Shown here piece by piece: positions 1 through 4,365 of a DNA stretch of 8,965 nt. Positions within the stretch are counted from its first letter, which is position 1. Each line of letters begins with the position of its first letter. The DNA comes from Nitrospinota bacterium. GTDB taxonomy: Bacteria > Nitrospinota > Nitrospinia > UBA9942 > JAHJSF01. The translations under genes and the position numbers were made by a program. Under the pieces are notes generated by a model that saw only the letters and a list, made by a program, of their open reading frames with translations, did not search any database and had not been told where the DNA came from. The stretch lies in NCBI GenBank assembly GCA_018830405.1, contig JAHJSF010000009.1, forward strand, positions 1 through 8,965, read 5' to 3'.

Positions 1-168
1 CTTAGCCCCGATTAAGCAAGATTAGAGCTCTGTTGAGACTCTCAAATACCAGGGTAAGGCAAGGTGCTATTAAGCCAAAGATATACTAAAAAAGAAGGTA
101 AATATTAACATTTTATTGTTGACCATAATAAACCAGAGGGGGAGGGGGAGATTTGAGATTGTTTTTTC

Positions 169-202
169 TTTTCCCTTTCTTGCCCGTCCAAGAAAGGGAA
201 AA
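169..202. repeat. Perfect hairpin repeat, copy A
   Basis: A 14-bp perfect stem (169-182 with 189-202) has a 6-base loop, CCCGTC. The stem core CCCTTTCTTG and the loop recur at 860-887, and the stem recurs at 2554-2581, so this is one member of a dispersed repeat. It is preceded by a G-rich tract (136-150) that is also present before copy B. No T-run follows it on the minus strand, so it is not a standard terminator for the gene ending at 228, although it could protect an RNA 3' end. The rest of 1-227 has stop codons in all frames and shows no gene. Confidence 0.8.
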
Positions 203-227
203 AGAAGACACCGCCTCCCCTTTTCGC

Positions 228-458
228 TTAGGAATGTAGGGGCGAACCAATTCCCTCCTTGTCGAGAGCAAGCTCGTAGGAGAGGATTGTTTTAACGTTC
301 ATCTTCTTTGAGGCATTAAGAATCTCTATGCCGACGATTTTATCGTCTGATGTTGTATCTAAATTGACCCCCTCGGACATCTCAACAACCCCATCAGGTT
401 TCTGATTGCCTAACTTAATATAGATGGCATCAGCCTCGGTATCATATTGAACTTTCAT
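228..458 (-). CDS. DUF2283 family small protein
   Basis: This 76-residue protein has the DUF2283 signature. The N-terminus 'VQYDTEADAIYIKL' is followed by a Glu/Val strand and 'VNLD', then 'DKIVGIEILNAS' at about residues 39-50. The family is a small beta-rich fold of unproven function, often encoded beside DUF4258 or other RelE-like small proteins. The ATG overlaps the stop of the upstream DUF4258 gene by 4 bases (ATGA, 455-458), so the two are translationally coupled. A purine-rich GGGAGG lies just upstream inside that gene. Known: such pairs are often listed as putative toxin-antitoxin or defence-associated modules. Inferred: this protein would be the antitoxin-like partner. No DNA-binding motif is visible, so that role is a guess. 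The last residues are probably not conserved, because the gene runs into repeat-like sequence. Confidence 0.85.
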   Translation of the reverse strand: MKVQYDTEADAIYIKLGNQKPDGVVEMSEGVNLDTTSDDKIVGIEILNASKKMNVKTILSYELALDKEGIGSPLHS

Positions 459-682
459 TTCTCCCTCCCTTTCTTCAAAGGATAGCTGGTTACTACTGTT
501 GCTGTATCCCCTTCAACGGAAACAACAATCTTTAATGGATATTCAAATCCTGCAACATTCTTTACGATTTCATGTTCGCCATGCTGTAAATCCATGCCGG
601 TCAGAATATCCAAAATATCTGATTCCGGAATCTGGTAGAGCTTCGCCCTTCTTTTGGCATGTCTTGAGAACTTTATCTCCAC
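455..682 (-). CDS. DUF4258 family small protein
   Basis: This 75-residue protein begins with GTG at 682-680, supported by AGGAGA five bases upstream. The motif 'FSRHAKRRAKLYQIPESDI' (residues 5-23) is typical of DUF4258: a His and several Arg/Lys, then a short helix. A C-terminal strand 'TATVVTSYPLKKGR' resembles the end of RelE/ParE-like folds. DUF4258 proteins are small and basic, and are often found in toxin-antitoxin-like pairs, but few have been tested. The gene is first in a two-gene unit and overlaps the DUF2283 gene by 4 bases. If it is a RelE-like nuclease, the conserved His and Arg residues would be the functional candidates. That role is inferred from family and context only. Confidence 0.85.
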   Translation of the reverse strand: MEIKFSRHAKRRAKLYQIPESDILDILTGMDLQHGEHEIVKNVAGFEYPLKIVVSVEGDTATVVTSYPLKKGREK

Positions 683-687
683 GAATA

Positions 688-707
688 TCTCCTTTTATTC
701 AAGTATA
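688..707 (-). promoter_or_regulatory. RBS and possible -10 for the DUF4258-DUF2283 unit
   Basis: On the minus strand, AGGAGA (693-688) sits 5 bases before the GTG start and fixes the start choice. TATACT (707-702) is a plausible -10 box, but no good -35 lies 16-18 bases upstream, so the promoter call is weak while the RBS is firm. Confidence 0.5.
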
Positions 708-859
708 ACTTATTTCTACAGAATACTCACGCGGAGACCATAAAAGTTTCTACTCTTTTTAAGGTGTCATTCCACGATTTAATCGGGGAATCCAGCCTGC
801 TAAATTTTTCCCCACTTTATAAAAGGGGGGAGAGGGGGGATTTGAAATTGTTTTCTTAC

Positions 860-887
860 TCCCTTTCTTGCCCGTCCAAGAAAGGGA
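860..887. repeat. Perfect hairpin repeat, copy B
   Basis: An 11-bp perfect stem (860-870 with 877-887) has loop CCCGTC, identical in loop and stem core to copy A at 169-202. The flanks match too: 'ATTTGAAATTG' before it, and 'AAAAAGAATACGCCGCCTCCCC' type sequence after it. Confidence 0.8.
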
Positions 888-919
888 AAAAGAATACGCC
901 GCCTCCCCATTTTTTTAAC

Positions 920-1010
920 GGCCTGGAATAACGGTTGGTCTCGGAGCCTAAAAAACTCGCTTCGCTCAGACAGCTTTAGGCTTATTTCCTCAACCAACCT
1001 ATTCCACGCC
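920..1010. repeat. Large imperfect hairpin, copy B
   Basis: The outer arms GGCCTGGAATAACGGTTGGT (920-939) and ACCAACCTATTCCACGCC (993-1010) pair with one 2-base bulge and one mismatch. Inner arms GCCTAAA (946-952) and TTTAGGC (975-981) pair perfectly around a terminal part containing CTCGCTTCGCTCAGACAG (956-973). The related copy at 2430-2521 keeps the pairing although bases differ. Confidence 0.75.
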
Positions 1011-1096
1011 TAAAAATGAAATGGCGGGATAGAGCCTAACGGCTTAAAAAAAGTGATTTTTCAGGATCTGTTCCCATCTCCGCAGGCAGAAGAAGC

Positions 1097-1525
1097 TCAC
1101 TGCTTCATTAACCTTTGATAACGTGCTTGAGGCTGGACTCTTTCGTCGGTAAAACAACGACCAGTTGGCGCGTACTCAATGACCTTGCCATCCTTGATGT
1201 AGAAGATGTTGTTGCAACCGACCCAGCCGCTCGAACATGTGGAGAATGAATTCGCATTCACCCAAGACCCGGCTACGTTGGCAAAACCAAGGCCAGAACA
1301 GCCTCCGAAGTTTCGGCCATTTGCATAGTTTCGGATTTTGATTCCACTCTCTGTCTTGGTGCGAACCATTGGAATGGTGAGAAACAGCGAGTGAGCATCG
1401 AGAGCCTCAACTGGCACGCCTACCCAGGCATCCAGGTCCTGCTGACGTACGGTGCGTACGGTAGCACAGGCCACAAGAACGACGGCAATGACGCCAGTAC
1501 CAACTACTGCAACAGCTTTCTTCAT
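1097..1525 (-). CDS. Small lipoprotein, probable integron cassette gene
   Basis: This 142-residue protein starts at an ATG with GGAGGA five bases upstream (1536-1531). Residues 1-19 are a signal peptide: two Lys, then a hydrophobic stretch. It ends in the lipobox L-V-A-C with Cys20 as the lipidated residue, so the protein should be exported and membrane-anchored. The mature part has four cysteines (76, 97, 104, 124), likely two disulfides, and motifs 'LDAWVGVPVEALDAHSLF', 'IRNYANG' and 'CNNIFYIKDGKVIEY'. From memory, similar lipoproteins of unknown function occur in gammaproteobacteria, where they often lie in mobile regions. Its codon and base usage is more GC-rich than the AT-rich gene just upstream, which fits separate origin. 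It begins 31 bases after the attC crossover, the usual cassette spacing. No attC of its own is recognisable after the stop. Confidence 0.8.
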   Translation of the reverse strand: MKKAVAVVGTGVIAVVLVACATVRTVRQQDLDAWVGVPVEALDAHSLFLTIPMVRTKTESGIKIRNYANGRNFGGCSGLGFANVAGSWVNANSFSTCSSGWVGCNNIFYIKDGKVIEYAPTGRCFTDERVQPQARYQRLMKQ

Positions 1526-1550
1526 GGGGTTCCTCCAGTAAGTTTGTGCA

Positions 1551-1611
1551 GCCCAACGGTGCTAATCAGCCGCGCGGCCTTTTCACGTCGGCTGAATTAG
1601 CCTGGTTAAGT
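1551..1611 (-). mobile_element. attC: Integron attC recombination site
   Basis: Read on the minus strand, the 61-bp site has an R'' box ACTTAAC (1611-1605, fits RYYYAAC) and spacer CAG. L'' is GCTAATTCAGCCG (1601-1589), followed by a 16-base variable terminal loop. L' is CGGCTGATTAGC (1572-1561), then spacer ACC and an R' box GTTGGGC (1557-1551, fits GTTRRRY). L'' and L' pair over 12 bp with a single extra T in L'', the expected extrahelical base. The spacers CAG and ACC do not pair at any position, as expected for the unpaired central spacer. The orientation given by the extra base agrees with the direction of both flanking genes. The stop codon of the upstream gene lies inside L', as is common in cassettes. 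Confidence 0.85.
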
Positions 1612-2315
1612 TTTTTCATTTGATCCTCAAGTGCCAACTCAATATTGATCCTTGCTTGGTTAAATTCACTAAACAGTTTCTTGCCTTCATCAAAATGGAT
1701 GGCATTTTCATGTATGGATAATTGGGTATTGCTTCTTTCCATATTTTTTTGACAAAGCTGACGTATGTGGGTTGCGAGTTTTCCTCTTTTATCGCGGTAG
1801 AATTCTAACTCATTTTTGAGTTCATCCTTAAAATATAGAGAAATCAACAATTCAACTCGATTGGAGGGAATAACCACATCTCGCCCAATATCTGACATAG
1901 CTATAGAATGATTTTGCGAATATTCTCCAATTTCTCTGCTTGCAGCTTCATATGTTTCTTCAATTTTGTCTCGCTTAATTTTGTATAGTTCTCTTTTTTC
2001 CCAAAAATTGTACGCAATATTCTCTTCTATCTTTTTGACTGCCTCGGTTTGCTCTCTTACCTGTTCCAAAGCCCTATCAAAATCAGTCCTCATTGCTTTG
2101 TTCTGAGCTCTAACTGCTAAATATGCACCACACCATGCTGATATCGCTGCCAAAATAAAAACCAATAACAAGGTAACTAGAAGAAACCATTCGTTTCCCC
2201 AGAAAGACTTATCAATAATAAGGGCAGCGATTTTCTCGGCTAAAATTTGTATGTCGGAGGGGGGCAGGTCTTGAAATAACACTTTTCATCTCCTTTATGG
2301 GGATATCATACTTAA
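1557..2315 (-). mobile_element. Predicted complete integron gene cassette
   Basis: This segment runs from TTAAGT (2315-2310), 28 bases before the GTG start, to the G of the attC R' box (1557). In an integrated cassette, the first six bases are the TTRRRY half of its own R' box and should pair with its own R''. TTAAGT is the exact complement of the R'' box CTTAA core (ACTTAAC), which supports this boundary. The base before it is A, not the expected G, so the upstream junction has mutated or arose by an atypical insertion. Confidence 0.6.
1566..2282 (-). CDS. Membrane-anchored coiled-coil protein (cassette gene)
   Basis: This 238-residue protein is not recognised as a named family. The start is GTG at 2282, with AAAGGAGAT a few bases upstream (2296-2288). 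The nearby ATG at 2289 is out of frame. A short amphipathic N-terminus (1-31) precedes one strong transmembrane segment (about 32-57, 'WFLLVTLLLVFILAAISAW'). A long charged, probably coiled-coil region follows ('FDRALEQVREQTEAVKKIEENI', about 68-120), then a helical C-terminal domain rich in Lys, Glu and Asn. The likely topology is one membrane anchor with a cytoplasmic coiled-coil tail. The gene is AT-rich, and its 3' end and stop lie in the attC site, so it is best read as a cassette gene of unknown function. The lipoprotein gene follows 40 bases later, and both could be read from the promoter at 2378-2350. Confidence 0.8.
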   Translation of the reverse strand: MLFQDLPPSDIQILAEKIAALIIDKSFWGNEWFLLVTLLLVFILAAISAWCGAYLAVRAQNKAMRTDFDRALEQVREQTEAVKKIEENIAYNFWEKRELYKIKRDKIEETYEAASREIGEYSQNHSIAMSDIGRDVVIPSNRVELLISLYFKDELKNELEFYRDKRGKLATHIRQLCQKNMERSNTQLSIHENAIHFDEGKKLFSEFNQARINIELALEDQMKKLNQANSADVKRPRG

Positions 2316-2349
2316 TTTGAGAAACATACAAAAAGGGAACTATGAGGCG

Positions 2350-2378
2350 ATTCTATATCTTTTAAAATCTATGGTCAA
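2350..2378 (-). promoter_or_regulatory. Near-consensus sigma-70 promoter upstream of the cassettes
   Basis: On the minus strand, TTGACC (2378-2373, 5 of 6 to consensus) is spaced 17 bases from TAGAAT (2355-2350, 5 of 6). Transcription would start near 2343, about 60 bases before the GTG at 2282. The promoter lies outside the predicted cassette start at 2315 and inside the repeat-bracketed island, so it could serve both cassette genes, much as an integron Pc promoter does. Confidence 0.65.
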
Positions 2379-2429
2379 ATGGTTATTCAGCCCTCCCAAA
2401 GTGGTGCCTCATCTGCCATCTCGTTTTTA

Positions 2430-2521
2430 GGGTTGAAATAGGTTGGGCGAGGAAATAAGCCTAAAGCATGTCTGAGCGAAGCGAGTTCTTTAGGCTCCGA
2501 AACCAACCGTCATTTCAAGCC
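2430..2521. repeat. Large imperfect hairpin, copy C
   Basis: Outer arms are GGGTTGAAATAGGTTGG (2430-2446) and CCAACC-GT-CATTTCAAGCC (2503-2521). Inner arms GCCTAAAG (2459-2466) and CTTTAGGC (2488-2495) pair perfectly. Where copy B pairs TGGAATA with TATTCCA, this copy pairs TTGAAAT with ATTTCAA, so both partners have changed together. Confidence 0.75.
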
Positions 2522-2553
2522 GTTAAAAAAATGAGCAGGCGGCAGGTTCTTTC

Positions 2554-2581
2554 CCCCTTTCTTGACTGAGCAAGAAAGGGG
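2554..2581. repeat. Perfect hairpin repeat, copy C
   Basis: An 11-bp perfect stem (2554-2564 with 2571-2581) has loop ACTGAG. The stem matches copies A and B, with the C-run lengthened and a different loop. Confidence 0.75.
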
Positions 2582-2602
2582 TTTAAAAAAACTGATTTCT
2601 GG

Positions 2603-2622
2603 ATTCCCGTTTTCACGGGAAT
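2603..2622. repeat. Small GGAATCC-type hairpin beyond queH
   Basis: ATTCCCGT (2603-2610) and ACGGGAAT (2615-2622) form a perfect 8-bp stem with loop TTTC. A degenerate copy in the opposite orientation is at 766-795. It lies 15 bases downstream of the queH stop. On the minus strand a T-run follows about 11 bases after the stem, too far for a standard intrinsic terminator, though it may still end or shield the transcript. Confidence 0.65.
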
Positions 2623-2636
2623 GACAGAGGAAAAAA

Positions 2637-3167
2637 TCACCTCTTACTAAATATACACCCACAATAGTTTTGCCGTCGCAAGCAATGAACCTTCGACAAA
2701 TCAAGACTCCTCTTAAACCCCTCCCCTTTTTTAAAGTTGGCTTGGTAAAACTTAACGCCAAGCTCCTCCCCCGCCTCTTGACCTATTTGATTTATAACCA
2801 GATGGTCTTTATGTGAGCTGACGCTTAGAGTTGTAGTGAAAAGATCAAAGCCATTTTGGGCGGCATATTCTGCGGTTTTTTTAAGACGGATATCAAAACA
2901 GATTGGGCATCGTTTTCCCTTCTCCGGTTCATCTTCGTATCCTTTTACCGCTTCACACCAGGCGACATTATCATACTCTGCCTCTATCATCTCCACCCCT
3001 ATCTCAGCCGCAAATCTCCTGGTTTCTTCAAGCCTCTCTTGATACTCCTCTAACGGCTCAACATTGGGATTATAGAAGAATAGTGTTATATCGTACTCAC
3101 CCCGCAGTCTCTCAATAACCGATGTAGAGCAGGGGGCGCAGCAGATATGGAGGAGCATCTTATTCAT
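2637..3167 (-). CDS. queH: Epoxyqueuosine reductase QueH
   Basis: QueH reduces epoxyqueuosine to queuosine in the wobble base of tRNAs for Asp, Asn, His and Tyr. It replaces the unrelated cobalamin enzyme QueG. It is cytoplasmic and binds an iron-sulfur cluster. The family's cysteine pattern is present: 'HICCAPCS' near the N-terminus, 'RCPICFDIRL' in the middle, and 'YCGCIFS' at the C-terminus. Also present are 'FTTTLSVSSHKD', which follows that second motif, and 'FKKGEGFKRSLDLSK'. From this start the protein is 176 residues, normal for the family. The reading frame stays open to an ATG at 3248, but the extra 27 residues are not family-like and contain a TATAAT box, so MNKMLLHICC at 3167 (or the ATG at 3158) is preferred. 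No strong SD is seen at either. The gene is divergent from glpX. The usual LRYRQ-like stretch reads 'CLRRQNYCGC' here. Confidence 0.9.
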   Translation of the reverse strand: MNKMLLHICCAPCSTSVIERLRGEYDITLFFYNPNVEPLEEYQERLEETRRFAAEIGVEMIEAEYDNVAWCEAVKGYEDEPEKGKRCPICFDIRLKKTAEYAAQNGFDLFTTTLSVSSHKDHLVINQIGQEAGEELGVKFYQANFKKGEGFKRSLDLSKVHCLRRQNYCGCIFSKR

Positions 3168-3222
3168 TATGGCCGTTATCTTATTAAAATATGTTGGGGT
3201 ATATTCGCCACTAAAAAATGGT

Positions 3223-3228
3223 ATTATA
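3223..3228 (-). promoter_or_regulatory. Possible -10 box of queH
   Basis: A perfect TATAAT occurs on the minus strand (3228-3223), preceded by TTTGTAA. No good -35 is found at 16-18 bases. Transcription would begin near 3216, 49 bases before the 3167 start and inside the longer open frame, which argues against the ATG at 3248. Confidence 0.45.
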
Positions 3229-3279
3229 TTACAAACCTGTAGGATCATAACTTAATTCAATAGGGAGCAAGTATAAGAT

Positions 3280-4257
3280 ATGGACAGAAACATGATTTTA
3301 GACCTAGTCAGGGTAACAGAGGCTGCGGCCTTGGACTGCGCCAGACTTATGGGACGCGGTGATGAGAAGGCGGCCGACCAGGCAGCTGTTAATGCGATGA
3401 GAAAGGCCTTTGATTATATAAACATCAGAGGAACCGTTGTCATCGGAGAGGGGGAACGAGACGAGGCCCCGATGCTTTACATAGGGGAAAAGGTAGGGAC
3501 TTGGGCCGATGATGCCCCTGAGGTAGAGATTGCCCTCGACCCGCTTGAAGGAACTACCATATGCGCCACCGGTGGGCCAAACGCCCTCTCAGTTATCGCC
3601 ATGGGGAGTAAGGGAAGCCTTCTCAATGCCCCTGATACCTATATGGAAAAGATAGCGGTCGGCCCTGAAGCTAAGGGGGTAATCGACCTCAATAAGAGTG
3701 TTAAGGAAAATATGCAGGCTGTTGCTGACGCCCTGGGGTATAAGATTGAAGACCTGACAGTAGTGATATTGGATAGAGAGCGCCACCAAGACCTGATAGC
3801 CGAGGTGAGAAGTTATGGAGCCAGAATAAGGCTTATCGGTGACGGGGATGTGGCCGCCGCAATATCAACAGCCGAGGAAGATTCCGGTGTCGATATGCTT
3901 CTCGGTATAGGCGGAGCCCCCGAAGGGGTAATCGCCGCCGCCGCCCTTCAGTGTATGGGGGGGGATATGCAGGGACGGCTTAAGCCAAGGAATGAGGAAG
4001 AGATAACCAGGGCGGCCAAGATGGGAGTCAAAGATATAAACAAGGTCTTCACTATAGATGAGTTGGCGGTTAGGGATAAGGTTATGTTTGCGGCTACCGG
4101 CGTGACCGACGGAAGTATGCTACAGGGGGTGCGCTTCTTCGGCGGCGGGGCAATAACCCACTCTATGGCCATGAGGGGGAAGACCGGAACAATACGCTAC
4201 ATTGAGGCGGAACATCACTTTGTGATAGAGGACAAAAAATACGTCTTTAAGAGATAG
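3280..4257 (+). CDS. glpX: Class II fructose-1,6-bisphosphatase GlpX
   Basis: This cytoplasmic enzyme hydrolyses fructose-1,6-bisphosphate to fructose-6-phosphate in gluconeogenesis. At 325 residues it is full length. The metal and substrate residues known for GlpX are in place: Asp33, Glu57 in 'VVIGEGERDEAPMLYIGEKVG' (53-73), Asp87 and Glu90 in 'DPLEGTT', and Glu215 in 'GIGGAPEGV'. 'GDGDVAAA' (187-194) and the C-terminal 'TGVTDGSMLQGVRF' are also typical. The ATG has AGGGAG 12 bases upstream (3262-3267), a rather long spacing. The gene is divergent from queH with about 110 bases between starts. It lies upstream of the kinase-like gene, but a strong hairpin (4301-4330) in the gap suggests at least partial separation. 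A run of eight G (3957-3964) sits inside the frame without disrupting it. Confidence 0.96.
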   Translation: MDRNMILDLVRVTEAAALDCARLMGRGDEKAADQAAVNAMRKAFDYINIRGTVVIGEGERDEAPMLYIGEKVGTWADDAPEVEIALDPLEGTTICATGGPNALSVIAMGSKGSLLNAPDTYMEKIAVGPEAKGVIDLNKSVKENMQAVADALGYKIEDLTVVILDRERHQDLIAEVRSYGARIRLIGDGDVAAAISTAEEDSGVDMLLGIGGAPEGVIAAAALQCMGGDMQGRLKPRNEEEITRAAKMGVKDINKVFTIDELAVRDKVMFAATGVTDGSMLQGVRFFGGGAITHSMAMRGKTGTIRYIEAEHHFVIEDKKYVFKR

Positions 4258-4300
4258 AGGATGGCTGAGAATCGTCATCGGATTTAGACATATGATATTT

Positions 4301-4330
4301 ATCCCCGCGGCATCTTTATGTTGCGGGGAT
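4301..4330 (+). terminator. Hairpin after glpX, possible terminator or attenuator
   Basis: ATCCCCGCGGCAT (4301-4313) pairs with ATGTTGCGGGGAT (4318-4330) over 13 bp, including two G-U pairs, around a CTTT loop. The tail is only moderately T-rich (TATCATTAT), so termination would be partial. The right arm contains the ATG at 4318, which argues against that ATG being the start of the next gene. Confidence 0.55.
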
Positions 4331-4365
4331 TATCATTATCGAGTAAAAATTATTTTAGCCGGCAC

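Larger units (their letters stand above)
766..1028 (+). repeat. Composite repeat module, left copy (B)
   Basis: This stretch and 2414-2625 hold the same elements in the same order but opposite orientation. First is a GTCATTCC...GGAATCCAG small hairpin (766-795). Then comes a hairpin with stem CCCTTTCTTG (860-887), 'TTTTTTTAACGGC' (909-921), a large imperfect hairpin (920-1010), and finally 'CCTAAAAATGAAATGGC' (1009-1025). The left copy also contains a pyrimidine/purine segment, 'CCCCACTTTATAAAAGGGG', followed by G-runs (810-840). These blocks read through as low-complexity pseudo-peptides and contain no convincing gene. They fill most of the 683-1096 gene-free stretch. Confidence 0.8.
2414..2625 (-). 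repeat. Composite repeat module, right copy (C), inverted
   Basis: Read on the minus strand, this carries a GTCATTCCCGT...ACGGGAATCCAG hairpin (2625-2599), the CCCCTTTCTTG hairpin (2581-2554), 'TTTTTTTAACGGC' (2530-2518), the large hairpin (2521-2430) and 'CCTAAAAACGAGATGGC'. The order is the same as in 766-1028. The G-rich segment of the left copy is missing, and the small-hairpin loop differs (ACTGAG on the plus strand instead of CCCGTC). Together with the promoter region it accounts for the 354-base gene-free stretch 2283-2636. The GGAATGAC hairpin ends about 15 bases past the queH stop. Confidence 0.8.

Noticed and set aside
1-227. Partial gene or RNA at the left edge
   Set aside because: All frames have early stops, and no tRNA- or rRNA-like pattern is seen apart from the hairpin repeat.
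946-981. GCCTAAA...TTTAGGC as a second attC site
   Set aside because: The boxes do not fit RYYYAAC and GTTRRRY, pairing continues outward for tens of bases, and the spacer and extrahelical-base pattern is absent.
800-997. Minus-strand 65-residue open frame
   Set aside because: It reads through repeat copy B. Peptide stretches like 'LSERSEFF' and 'IPPLPPFIKW' are translations of repeats, and no SD or family match is seen.
2554-2581. Hairpin loop ACTGAG as an ANTAR RNA target (A1, G4 hexaloop)
   Set aside because: Only one hairpin fits, ANTAR targets need two in tandem, and the sister copies have a non-matching loop. Probably coincidence.
766-2625. CRISPR array
   Set aside because: The repeats are palindromic, few, inverted and unevenly spaced, with no regular unique spacers.
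2510-2761. Minus-strand 83-residue open frame
   Set aside because: It overlaps queH out of frame and reads 'CHSRENGNPE', a well-known spurious translation of a GGAATCC-type hairpin repeat.
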